Positions 39,401 to 44,646 of a stretch of DNA of 64,000 nt are shown one piece after another. The notes below the pieces were generated by a model, which saw only the letters and a program-made list of their open reading frames with translations, made no database searches and was not told where the DNA came from. The stretch is from Lytechinus pictus (Eukaryota; Echinodermata; Echinoidea; Temnopleuroida; Toxopneustidae). The position numbers were made by a program, and so were the translations under genes. Each line of letters begins with the position of its first letter. Within the stretch, counting starts at the first letter, position 1. The stretch covers positions 38,994,373 to 39,058,372 of the forward strand of contig NC_087251.1 of assembly GCF_037042905.1 (NCBI RefSeq). Direction: 5' to 3'.

Positions 39401-39932
39401 GCTGTTCGTAATTTACAACGACTTAACGAACGACTAGTGATCCTTATTAAGGGGCGAAATCAGCACCATTGAATATTTGATGCATAATGTAGCGGGAAAA
39501 TGCCAACGTACTGTACGTGTGGCCAGCCATTTTCTCCTTTAATCCATTTCTTGATAATATCAAGAAATTGTGAAGAATTGATTCTGTTGTCAACAAAGAC
39601 AATACTTGATATAAGCAAAGGGATTAAGAAAACGGCTAGCCATAGCCTACGTAAATCAGCGATAATGTTTATGGGTGACAGCCCCATATCTCTCCAGAGA
39701 CAGATTATGATAAGGGTTGAAAAACGTTGTATTAGATGAGATTTATTATCTTTGGATTCTCACAATCCCAATCCTCCCATTCTTTTATTCCTGCTACATA
39801 TCCTTTCATCTCCCCCACTGAATCTTTCCGTTTCTTTTTATCTATGCTCCCTATCTCTATCTATGTTCTCCTTTTTGTTAGTTCCCATCACCTGAGCCGG
39901 GTACCTTCAGACCATTCTTCGTCCGACCATGA
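3937..39932 (+). CDS. XDH: Xanthine dehydrogenase / aldehyde oxidase family enzyme, 32 coding exons
   Basis: Cytosolic molybdo-flavoenzyme. Family members hydroxylate purines (hypoxanthine to xanthine to urate) or aldehydes and pass electrons from Mo through two [2Fe-2S] clusters to FAD. Coding exons: 3937-3987, 8592-8649, 9323-9419, 10117-10225, 11427-11615, 12399-12449, 14187-14267, 15189-15309, 15727-15894, 16364-16440, 17717-17816, 18166-18272, 20401-20585, 21054-21219, 21705-21797, 23809-23926, 24782-24833, 25521-25647, 26010-26129, 26453-26674, 27113-27246, 28164-28338, 29178-29369, 30473-30618, 31924-32005, 32562-32786, 33278-33352, 35396-35448, 35937-36117, 38289-38477, 39174-39341, 39882-39932. 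The joins are all in phase and sum to 1320 codons plus stop, close to the usual ~1330. The only doubtful edge is the start of exon 8. The start ATG gives [17 protein letters not shown], matching the family N-terminus. The FAD loop is XDH-like, but two active-site residues are neither XDH nor AOX type. The symbol is therefore provisional. Confidence 0.93.
4376..7790 (-). mobile_element. Near-full-length CR1-like non-LTR retrotransposon, antisense in XDH intron 1
   Basis: The element reads right to left. One uninterrupted frame (7767-4639) is followed by a ~240-bp 3' UTR and a 3' tail of tetranucleotide repeats, seen on the plus strand as TTTATTTATTTATTT at about 4379-4400. That is the kind of simple-repeat tail common in CR1/L2-type LINEs. 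The 5' limit beyond 7767 cannot be set, and no separate ORF1 is visible. The intact frame suggests a young insertion. Confidence 0.8.
4639..7767 (-). CDS. LINE polyprotein: PHD finger, APE endonuclease, reverse transcriptase (1042 aa)
   Basis: Replication protein of the LINE: it nicks the target and copies element RNA into DNA. Residues 1-55 form a C4-H-C3 PHD-type zinc finger (Cys6, 9, 22, 25; His30; Cys33, 52, 55). The endonuclease spans about 98-315, with [28 protein letters not shown] and a final SDHS near residue 306. The reverse transcriptase has [52 protein letters not shown] and the catalytic YADD near residue 770. The C-terminal part resembles CR1/L2 thumb regions. There are no internal stops or frameshifts. 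Having the PHD finger in the same frame as EN-RT is notable, since in many CR1 elements a zinc finger sits in ORF1. Confidence 0.9.
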   Translation of the reverse strand: MIKYLCSICNKSVKINQKALLCTVCSQWVHIVCGGVSRETYDSDELFENWQCPKCILQSVLPFWNDPDLSTEVVYNCNNISVDAHDDRSTETNDFALKDIKGIKLAHLNVRSIVNKVADLQCWLNNNPYDLLGVSETWLTKEHSDSLISVKGYKFERKDRCTHGGGVGCFISENLSYIRRLDLESVALEIIWLELQRSNSSSLFIGILYRKPDNHLDFFDSLESNLEKLYTVTNNVILLGDFNCNMQTINNLSRKVSSLLTTMQMTQVISEPTRISPHSQSVIDLVCISDALVDNIIKSGVQSAGLSDHSVIFTAIKGKHQSLSPKITKCRSFKYFDSEKFKDDVRKVDWHEFYSCGTDVEKLWHYFKNTLLDICDRHAPVISVRQKQRGVPWINDDFLVLARERDYYRKQFRKTRLIYWWNKFQFSRNRANNLIKNLKKKYYQDKFKDCENDIKKNWNILSKLIPKKNKTTSHDVKLTIDNDQIPNNEIAHVLNKAFNEVGSRLQAASGNFSKDLLNNLQTLFIPDCEFKFYAIKKEYVLKELLHIDCSKAVGVDGIHPKFLKLAAESIAGPLTHLFNATLQTSVIPEDFKTARITPVHKGGSFDIDNYRPISVLPVLSKILERAIHDQLYKYLNVNDLLANCQSGFRPSYSTATCLTEITDFLYDKMDRKHVTGGIFLDLRKAFDVIPHNFILAKLKYYGITGNEYNWMESYLTDRRQFVMINNCRSEFLKIKSGVPQGSILGPLIFCIFINDMCNLKLHVHSKMSLYADDTAIFNHGESIKEVQKYLQDDFDSISKWLDLNNMHLHPQKTKAMVFGQKKKLRGAHLSVKFRNIQLENVKKIKYLGVMLDPGLTWCEHITNIVCKISRAIGCVRRIKHLLSFDIMKKLYFSMVLPYIDYCITSWGSSAKIHLDKIQKLQNKYARMLLKKDYNTSQISLLQSLKWQSVDQRIKYQYCVLVYKIMNDLVPNYLKPLVCKRPVKYRTRYSLRCPLQLPKARIEHKRKSFAYVGPKLFNALPSNLQVCTSLLVFKKLCKAFHTN
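7791..8591. other. Rest of XDH intron 1
   Basis: AT-rich sequence with a poly-G run near 8190 and a poly-C run near 8420. It could include the 5' UTR of the LINE. Nothing else is recognised. Confidence 0.4.
10470..11220. repeat. Minisatellite in XDH intron 4, 102/113-bp units
   Basis: About seven tandem units marked by GTTCAGATAGTGGAATGTG. They start at 10476, 10578, 10691, 10804, 10921, 11022 (GTTCACATAG) and 11124 (GTTCACACAG). Spacings are 102, 113, 113, 117, 101 and 102. The long class differs mainly by an extra GTTCACAGTGT block. The 5' units are nearly identical and the 3' units diverge. Looser GTTCACAGTG-like repeats extend upstream to about 10300. Confidence 0.9.
12578..12882. mobile_element. 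Probable MITE with GGGC(A/G)GAAATC ends, XDH intron 6
   Basis: The left end GGGCAGAAATCTCTCCCC and the right end GGGATTTCCGCCC are inverted. Inside are AGGGGGGAC blocks, a poly-C run and a long poly-A run. No coding capacity. Confidence 0.5.
13360..13670. mobile_element. MITE with ~62-bp TIRs (GGCCCGTATTCTGAAGTC), XDH intron 6
   Basis: The left arm, GGCCCGTATTCTGAAGTC through TTTAAGTTAAACTCAGG to AAGTATGG, is matched in reverse complement by 13608-13670. The arms are nearly perfect over about 62 bp. The centre (13425-13605) is non-coding. Short open frames across it are artefacts of the arms. Confidence 0.85.
14187..21219 (+). CDS. XDH: XDH exons 7-14: FAD domain (residues 186-520)
   Basis: Exon 7 encodes the FPPELL segment that leads into the FAD domain. 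Visible motifs are [10 protein letters not shown] (244-253), [15 protein letters not shown] (337-351) and [12 protein letters not shown] (410-421). The last corresponds to the mobile loop (bovine 423-433) that controls NAD access. Its RREDD core is XDH-like, whereas aldehyde oxidases have a diverged loop. Exon 14 ends the domain with [12 protein letters not shown] and [12 protein letters not shown]. The start of exon 8 is uncertain. The phase-0 acceptor at 15188/15189 is purine-rich. A better acceptor at 15174/15175 is out of phase unless a short 3n+1-nt exon lies in 14268-15170. Confidence 0.9.
14268..15188. other. XDH intron 7, possible hidden short exon
   Basis: No repeat or gene recognised apart from a poly-C run near 14670. 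The family alignment is 5-12 residues short here, and a strong out-of-phase acceptor lies at 15174. A very short exon may therefore be hidden in this interval, but I could not identify one. Confidence 0.35.
16831..17396. mobile_element. MITE-like repeat with GAGGCGTCGATC / GATCGACGCCCCT ends, XDH intron 10
   Basis: The ends are inverted (AGAGGCGTCGATCATGGGG against CCCCCTCATCTGAAAAATGG then ATCGACGCCCCT). G/C runs lie just inside both ends. A B-box-like GTTCGATTCCC near 17093 and a TA repeat near 17264-17287 suggest a nested tRNA-like fragment and a microsatellite. Confidence 0.55.
17397..17680. repeat. (ATC)n-rich microsatellite, XDH intron 10
   Basis: Interrupted CAT/CAC/ACC trinucleotide repeat immediately after the preceding element. 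It produces long low-complexity open frames on both strands that are not genes. Confidence 0.9.
18294..18528. mobile_element. MITE, GGCCCTGG ends (family member 2), XDH intron 12
   Basis: Begins GGCCCTGGAAAGCGGGGG then TGCTG, and ends CAGCACCCCACTTAAAAAAT then CCTTCCCAGGGCC. The ends are inverted, and the internal layout matches 2896-3198. Confidence 0.6.
18549..19892. mobile_element. Foldback DNA transposon with very long inverted arms, XDH intron 12
   Basis: The ends CAGTGCGTCTCAGATAAAAG and TTTTTTCTGGGACGCACTG are inverted and flanked by TA, as expected for a mariner/Tc1-type target. The 3' ~460 bp, reverse-complemented, aligns at many points with the 5' ~580 bp. Examples are CATAATGCACGCATGACTGA against CATAATGCAGGCATGACTGA, and CATTTGCACGAG on both sides. 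The 5' arm contains a ~98-bp tandem duplication of its own terminus (18549-18645 and 18646-18740). The loop (about 19130-19430) has a poly-G run. No transposase is visible. Confidence 0.8.
21418..21530. repeat. Partial MITE-like sequence (GGGGCCGGTTTCATAAA)
   Basis: The GCCGGTTTCATAAAAG start resembles the GTTCCGTTTCATAAAG end of the element at 45741-45885. The other terminus is not clear. Confidence 0.35.
21705..28338 (+). CDS. XDH: XDH exons 15-22: linker and first half of molybdenum domain (residues 521-867)
   Basis: Exon 15 encodes the FAD-Mo linker, shorter than in mammals and without cysteine. Exon 16 has [20 protein letters not shown], the usual entry into the Mo domain. Exon 18 has [10 protein letters not shown], exon 19 [12 protein letters not shown] and exon 20 [11 protein letters not shown]. 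Gln758 matches bovine Gln767, a cofactor contact. Exon 21 has [12 protein letters not shown]: the glycine-rich Mo-cofactor loop, where the residue equivalent to catalytic Glu802 is Gln793. Exon 22 has [14 protein letters not shown]. Introns 15 and 21 contain decayed copies of neighbouring exons. Confidence 0.92.
21798..23400. repeat. Tandem array of exon-15-end + 5' splice-site units, XDH intron 15
   Basis: Directly after exon 15, a unit of about 162 bp recurs. It carries the last ~36 nt of exon 15 and its splice donor: a coding-like GAAGCTGAGCCCGTGAAAGG, then GTTCAATTCTTCCAG, then gt(t/a)agtcactcc. Exon-like ends fall at 21961, 22106, 22268, 22431, 22593, 22755, 22918, 23210 and 23387, with a damaged one near 23081. 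The first unit (about 21878-21961) also aligns with the upstream part of exon 15 but has stops and indels. Central units are almost identical. Confidence 0.9.
23927..26452. other. XDH introns 16-19, no recognised content
   Basis: The intronic sequence between exons 16 and 20 (exons 17-19 interrupt it) is AT-rich. I saw no repeat with clear ends, no RNA gene and no further exon. Confidence 0.5.
28039..28111 (+). pseudogene. Decayed duplicate of XDH exon 22
   Basis: This stretch of intron 21 aligns without gaps for about 45 nt, and then with one 1-nt deletion, to the start of exon 22. It reads [16 protein letters not shown] where exon 22 reads [16 protein letters not shown], and then runs into a frameshift and TAG. 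The ACAGGGACAAG core is identical. Similarity may reach upstream to about 27995. It lies 53 nt before the real exon and keeps no usable donor, so it is taken as a dead exon copy. Confidence 0.75.
28339..29177. other. XDH intron 22, no recognised content
   Basis: AT-rich. A small GATTGATTGCATC / GATCAATCATAA imperfect inverted stretch lies near 28390-28430. Nothing else was recognised. Confidence 0.4.
29178..39932 (+). CDS. XDH: XDH exons 23-32: active-site half of molybdenum domain (residues 868-1320)
   Basis: Exon 23 begins VMDKA, so the Arg880 equivalent is Lys871. It also carries [13 protein letters not shown] with Arg903 and Phe905 (bovine Arg912, Phe914). Exon 25 has KYGVSF with Phe1000 (bovine Phe1009), and Arg983 where mammals have Cys992. 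Exon 26 has [13 protein letters not shown] with the cofactor contact Gln1031. Exon 29 has [12 protein letters not shown] and [18 protein letters not shown]. Exon 31 has ACGEPPFFL with the catalytic Glu1252 (bovine Glu1261). Exon 32 ends [16 protein letters not shown] at 39930-39932, closer to aldehyde oxidase C-termini than to mammalian XDH. Confidence 0.93.
29730..29880. repeat. (GT)n-rich tract, XDH intron 23
   Basis: Interrupted GTGTGT/GAGAGT tract. The opposite-strand open frame rich in Ser/His/Thr is an artefact. Confidence 0.85.
29930..30212. mobile_element. TA-flanked MITE, CACTGTTA...TAACAGTG, copy in XDH intron 23
   Basis: Starts TA-CACTGTTAAAAAAACC and ends TTTTCTAACAGTG-TA: inverted termini with a TA target duplication, 283 bp. 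A close copy of its 3' 230 bp lies at 47896-48122 in the TMEM145-like gene. Confidence 0.8.
31437..31518 (+). tRNA. tRNA-Ser (anticodon GCT)
   Basis: An 82-nt cloverleaf can be drawn. The acceptor stem is GACGAGG with CCTCGTC, followed by discriminator G. The A box is TGGCCGAGTGG, the anticodon stem is TGGA/TCCA with GCT at 31470-31472, a long class-II variable arm follows, and the T loop is GGTTCGAATCC. A T run at about 31523-31528 fits pol III termination. The gene decodes AGC/AGU and lies in the same orientation inside XDH intron 24. It looks intact. Confidence 0.93.
32190..32310. repeat. (CA)n-rich tract, XDH intron 25
   Basis: Interrupted CACACA/CACGCG dinucleotide repeat just after a CT-rich stretch. 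The overlapping His/Thr-rich open frames are artefacts. Confidence 0.85.
33862..35115 (-). pseudogene. Decayed Tx1/L1-like LINE reverse transcriptase, XDH intron 27
   Basis: Reading right to left, in broken frames: [20 protein letters not shown] (pre-RT), [18 protein letters not shown] (RT start), [27 protein letters not shown], and [12 protein letters not shown] (catalytic motif). This order and these motifs belong to the Tx1/L1 side of non-LTR elements, unlike the CR1-like element at 4639-7767. Several stops and frameshifts are present. No endonuclease part is seen. Confidence 0.75.
36360..37620 (-). pseudogene. Decayed Tx1/L1-like LINE C-terminal region, XDH intron 29
   Basis: Right to left: [19 protein letters not shown] near 37590-37540, then [16 protein letters not shown] and [16 protein letters not shown] near 37500-37300, then a Cys-His-like [16 protein letters not shown] near 36780-36740. 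This is the order of the post-RT region of Tx1-type elements. It is broken by stops. It lies upstream in genome order of what would be its own RT, so it is a separate insertion from 33862-35115 or the result of rearrangement. Confidence 0.65.
37847..37992. mobile_element. Small MITE, GGGTCCCGTTGCAGAAAGAG ends, XDH intron 29
   Basis: The left end CCCGTTGCAGAAAGAGTTG pairs with the right end CAACTCTTTCTTCGACGGG. About 146 bp and non-coding. Confidence 0.7.
38850..38950 (+). mobile_element. 3' end of a tRNA-derived SINE, XDH intron 30
   Basis: GCGCCTTGAGCACCTA followed by a GGTGGATATGTGCGCAATA segment ends in an ATT/TTA tail. It is similar in plan to the 3' part of the SINE at 1221-1512. No A or B box remains. 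Confidence 0.55.
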
Positions 39933-42500
39933 ATATACCAAGAACAACCATCCCTCAAGAGCACGGAAGGCATCATAAATATGTATTCGATTGACTGGAC
40001 TGCAATTTTGAAGACCCTTTTTATGAGTTTTGTTTTCTACAGGATATCCGAACATCCAATGCAATATTTGTTCATGTATAGATTTCAGTGAAAATATTTT
40101 CCGTTGTTTTGTAGGTACTTTTCGACGAACGTAGAGGGCGTCAAGTGCTGTGCCGCTGTGCCCCAGAGCTGTGCCCTATACGTTCGTTGATATTTTTGTT
40201 TTTATAAATTTGAATATTTAATTCAATCTGGTTATATGACGTAACAATTCCATTTCTTCGTTTAACTGAGTTAGAACTTAAGGATATAGAAAATGAGAAT
40301 TCTGTTTACTTCCCACTCTGTATAGGGTACTCAATATCAACATTGTCCAGTTTTTCTTTTCTCTTGTGTGCGGAGCGGACAAACAAAACACATACTTTTT
40401 GATATTTCATTGATATGGTGCATTGTTTATATAAATGTTATTTATCAAAGCGAATGTGTTAACGTCGGATGTATATAGGCAATCAAACTTTGTTATTTAT
40501 ATTTTTCTATGAATCCATGGTGTGTATGGTAAAATCCTATACATTAAAAAACATGCTTAGGATATTTTTTTATGCTTATAATACAATGCTTTTAAATAAA
40601 TATAGATACTTTAGCATGTCTCATTTGCAGAGTTTTTCTTTTGAGAAAATCATTCTATTCATTGCCAAATATACGAGGATAAACGAAATAGTATATAAAT
40701 AACAATTTGACTTATTACACAATTATATTGATGTAATTTGTTGAAATATGTTTCGTTACAATGGGGAGAATCGTAAAAGAATATTGAATGCACAAAAAAT
40801 GTTTTCGCGTAAAAACAAACAGCTCTACATATGCCTATTTCTTATTTGCATTGATTATCATTGTGATATGTGAAATAAGTGAATCATTACGTTACGATGA
40901 TGGTGTGGTCTTATTTGTAATAAACTTCCAAAATGCTTTATTAGAAATAGATTGCTGGGAATAAAGCCTTTGACAATCAATCATTATGGTGATTAAGTTT
41001 GCCGATCAAATTTGGAATGTATAAAGTAAATTCAGAATGATATGAATAGAATGAAAATTGTAATGTTGAAAGTATAAATGCAATTAGTCATTTTTAAAAC
41101 CAAAACTGTCACTTGTGTGGATTGTTTGGTATCTTCTTAACTGACGCCTATATTTTCATGTAAATTGATTAAAAATTGTTAACACTGATTTCTTGCCTGG
41201 TAACCTAATATATGTCAACATAGTCTTTTTCTACTTAGCTAGCTTTTGTATTGGTATTAATTTTCCATATCACAACATTAATAAAAATACAAAGTAAATA
41301 GGTGTATATACATAATGAAATATGTAGGCCTGTCATGAACGGTTGAATAAACCCAACTCAGCTTTGTAATTATGCGAAAACAGTTCTTCCGTGTGTTCCA
41401 GGAAATATACAGTGTACATTGATTTATTGATTTTTTTTTTGCTGTAAATATTCACTACATGAATGTGATCATTTTTGTGATAATGTATTTCCCATTATTG
41501 AAAAAAATAAAAATCATGCTTACTTTTTAACGTAAAACATTTTTTAAAAATATTACAGAATTGTTGGTATTGCTATCGGATGGATTAAAACTAAATTTAT
41601 CTTAATAACAATAGAAGAAGCCGGGTTTGAAGATTTATATGGGTGTTTTCCTCTTGACCCCCTGCCACCCCCTTTTGCTGACTATCGAGAAAAAATGAAT
41701 CCGAATCCAGAGAAGTCTTATGGCGGTCCTGGGGGGGGGGGGGGGCATCCAATGAATAACAAAAAAAAACTTCCAATAGATCAGTATGCAATGGGACAGG
41801 TGCGTTGCTATATCCTTTGTTAGTCAAGAGAAAGTCATTCAACTTTTGTCTGTACAGATGATGGCATTTTATTCTGAGTAAAGAAACTATTAGTCGATGG
41901 AGTATTTTTGTTTAATTTCTTTTTTTTTTCTGCGTTCAAGGAAAGCAATGATTAGATGTTATAAAAGATAAACAGTAGCAAGAGCTTAAAGTAACTGAAA
42001 AAAACGTGATGTCGAGTACATGATTTAAGTCATGATTCAATTGAAAATATATGCAGTGTGGAAAGCAGGAAACCGCCATCGCGAGTGGTAAGGGTTGAAT
42101 ATAGATATGTGTTGCATTGGCATTGGTATGTCCATAACTGTAATTGAATTTTTAAGAATGATTAATTTCAATGTATGAGGAATTTATGTATCATAATTAT
42201 TATAACACAATTAGTACTATTATTGTCTTATATGAATGCTCGTTACGAGCAGGGCAAATGACAGCCTTGTTTAATGAAAACAGCGTCGGTGGTCATTCAC
42301 TTTGCCTTTGTCTCATAATGATTGATCTAAACTTGACATAATTATGAGGCCACGCATACACGCACCACTTCCAATGATTTTTTTGGGGGTGCCTGAGGCA
42401 CCCCCGCTTACCAGGGCCATGTTCTAAGCCCCGACTGTACTCCAAGCCACTCCTATAGTACCAATGAGGTCCAAACATTATATGTATGCTCCAAGCTGAG
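39933..42500. other. XDH 3' flank / intergenic part 1
   Basis: Presumably the XDH 3' UTR. AATAAA motifs occur at 40595-40600 and 40960-40965, but neither can be assigned as the poly(A) signal. Apart from a hairpin at 40125-40187 and a poly-G run near 41732, no feature is recognised. All of it is repeated in copy 2. Confidence 0.45.
40125..40187. repeat. Perfect-stem hairpin in XDH 3' flank
   Basis: ACGAACGTAGAGGGC pairs with GCCCTATACGTTCGT with one mismatch around a ~33-nt loop. Copy 2 (from 58437) has the same 5' arm and GCTCTCTACGTTCGT as 3' arm, mismatched at a different place, with a loop shortened by about 20 nt. Confidence 0.75.
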
Positions 42501-42507
42501 GTCTATC

Positions 42508-42956
42508 CGCCCTCTCACACGGTACCAAAATCGTAATTTGAATGACGATTCCAGTGAAAAATAATTCTAATGACAAATTTCCAGCAGGTGTGAAACCAAA
42601 CTAGAATCCTGAACGCCAATCACGAATTCAAATTCTACTCCGGTTTCACTCAAATTACGGTACGAAATTTACGACCTGCAAAACAACTGTTGAGGGGCGG
42701 AGCTTACCTGACATTTCAAGCACTTCCGTATAGATAATACAATTGTCATGCACTCATCGTAATTTCTTTTTTTTTTTCAATGCAGTGCTTTGATTGGGTT
42801 TGATTGACAAATCACAAAGGACACAATACCGCCTTCACTCAGGAATTCGAATTCAAAAAATCAGTTTTCGAGTGAACGTGTGAATGGTACACTGATTCTA
42901 AATACAAATTTCAATCATTACAAAGATGATTCAAGATTCTCGTGTGAAAAGGCCCT
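42508..42956. mobile_element. MITE ending in TTTTCACACG-type repeats (copy 1)
   Basis: Left end CCGCCCTCTCACACGG, right end CGTGTGAAAAGGCCCT: inverted. Subterminal AATCGTAATTTGAATGACGA is matched loosely by the right arm. The homologue in copy 2 is at about 61097-61551. Confidence 0.6.
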
Positions 42957-43005
42957 AGGTTGTATTGGAATGTAGCCTTAGAACGATCAACGGAGATTTG
43001 ACGCA

Positions 43006-43253
43006 TTTACTCCGGAGAAACTCTGCAACGCATCGATTCCTTTGAAAATGCAATTAAAATCACAATTGAGAGCTGAGAGGCTTTTGTCGAAATTTGGTGG
43101 ACTGGGACAGCCGATCATCCGAAGATTTGCACCAGACGAACAATTGCAAATTTTGTCGTTTTCCAGAGTCAATGGATTCCGATTTCGACAAAAGCCTCTC
43201 AGCTCTCCTTTGTGATTTAACTTCCATTTTCGAAGGAATTGGTGCGTAGTAAA
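43006..43253. repeat. Foldback repeat (copy 1)
   Basis: GAGAGCTGAGAGGCTTTTGT then CGAAAT at about 43072-43096 is inverted at about 43171-43206, and weaker pairing extends outward (GATTCCTTTGAAAATG against TTTTCGAAGGAATTG). The loop is about 75 nt. Conserved in copy 2 (about 61607-61850). Open frames across it are incidental. Confidence 0.8.
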
Positions 43254-43497
43254 TAAGAAAAGTATGGATATAAATTCAATTGAATATATTTGGAGAAAGC
43301 CGAATCAAGGAAAATACACATTAAAAACAGATCGATCGAATATTTGTACTCTCTTAATACGAATGATCTAATCTGGTCCCTATAATCACACTCGTCTCGG
43401 TGTGAGATGATCTCACTCCTTATGAAGTGAGTTTTGCATCTTTTGAGACTGGAATAAAGGATGCACAAGCAATATTCACTCAAAAAGGAGTCATAAT

Positions 43498-44004
43498 CAC
43501 TAGCGTACCTACGGGGGGGGGGCAGGGGGGGCACTCTGCCCCCCTGACGAGCCACAACCCATACAAAATACATATCACTGCCCCCCTAACGAGCATGAAA
43601 GACCTTTTATGCCCCCCCTGACGAGCTTGAAGACCTTTTATGCCCCCCTGACGAGCTTGAAGACCTTTATTGCCCCCCTGATGAGCTTGAAGACCTTTTT
43701 TTTTTTTTTCTTTTTTTTTTCTTTTTTTTGCTTGTCAATTTTTTTTCTGGTACAATAACCGTTATTTTTTATTGAAGACCTTTTTTTTTTTTTTTTGCTT
43801 GTCAATTTTTTTTCTGGTACAATAACCGTTATTTTTTATTGAAGACCTTTTTTTTTTTTTTTGCTTGTCAATTTTTTTTCTGGAACAATAACCTTTATTT
43901 TTGATTGAAGACTTTTTTTTTTTTTTTTTTTTTTTTGGCTTGTCAATTTTTTTGGCGGCCGATTTTGCCCCCCCCCCCCGTGGAAAATCCTAAGTACGCC
44001 ACTG
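43498..44004. mobile_element. hAT-like MITE present only in copy 1
   Basis: 507 bp, starting CACTAGCGTACC and ending GTACGCCACTG. The ends are imperfect inverted repeats of the CAGTGGCGTAC type seen in hAT elements. It is flanked by the 8-bp duplication GTCATAAT (43490-43497 and 44005-44012). Copy 2 has a single GTCATAAT at the matching site. The interior has ~32-bp repeats around GACGAGCTTGAAGACC, then three ~62-bp units of GCTTGTCAATTTTTTTTCTG. G/C runs lie at both ends. Confidence 0.92.
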
Positions 44005-44131
44005 GTCATAATGCACTCTAAATGATGTGTACAGTTCACTTCAAAGGGATTGGTCCCTGGTATCACTCCGAGAGGAATGTGATAAGGGACCAAACAGATC
44101 CTTTCCATTTAGAGACAACAAGGAACATGCC

Positions 44132-44330
44132 ATTGGCGGACCAGGGGGAGGGGGCAAATCTGGCTCGTGCACCCCCCCCTCCCCCTGTGGGTCATTAAAT
44201 GAAATATTTGTAGAGGAAAATGTTAGGGAAGCGCAATTGAAGACCTTTTTATTCTTTTTTTTTTTAGCTTGTCAATTTTTCTGAACAAAAATACCCCCCT
44301 TCTAAAAAATCCTGAATCCTCCCCTGATTA
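44132..44330. mobile_element. hAT-like MITE remnant (copy 1)
   Basis: Starts CATTGGCGGACCAGGGGGAG, a hAT-type terminus, and ends near AATCCTCCCCTGATTA. The interior shares the GCTTGTCAATTTTTCTG block with 43498-44004. The copy 2 counterpart is at about 62240-62430, so it predates the duplication. Confidence 0.55.
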
Positions 44331-44415
44331 TCGCTTATATAACCTCTCATCCATTTCCAAAGTGGCTACTGCGCTTGGACCGCCCATCATTTTTTATGAG
44401 AGCGCATGCATTATT

Positions 44416-44522
44416 ACGTCACTCCTAAAGCGTGCATACGTCATCATCTAAGTGTAAACCGCTTGCATTGTTACGTCACTCGACTAATGCGCGCATACGT
44501 CAGTAACTTTTGTATTATATAG
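44416..44522 (+). promoter_or_regulatory. CRE-like cluster and TATA-like motif, TMEM145-like copy 1
   Basis: Four ACGTCA cores (TGACGT on the other strand) lie at 44416-44421, 44438-44443, 44473-44478 and 44497-44502. A TATATAG lies at 44516-44522, about 125 nt before the start codon. The arrangement suggests a CREB/ATF-responsive core promoter. No transcription start is proven. Confidence 0.5.
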
Positions 44523-44646
44523 TCCACGTTGCTACCAACTAATCACAATTTTTTCAAGCTTTTCATCGATCGGAACAAACGTTAAGTTCAGCATGTAATT
44601 CGCAAGAAAATCAAGTGAATAAAGCTGATTTACCGAAAGATCGACT

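Noticed and set aside
40110..40193. Possible alternative last exon of XDH (frame reading NVEGVKCCAAVPQS...LYVR-stop)
   Set aside because: It resembles an XDH C-terminus by eye, but the acceptor before it is in the wrong phase for exon 31, copy 2 disrupts the frame, and the DNA is a hairpin. Exon 39882-39932 fits in phase and in sequence.
42987..43172. 61-residue open frame repeated at 61583-61768
   Set aside because: The two frames are alike only because the foldback repeat is in both duplicated segments; no protein features.
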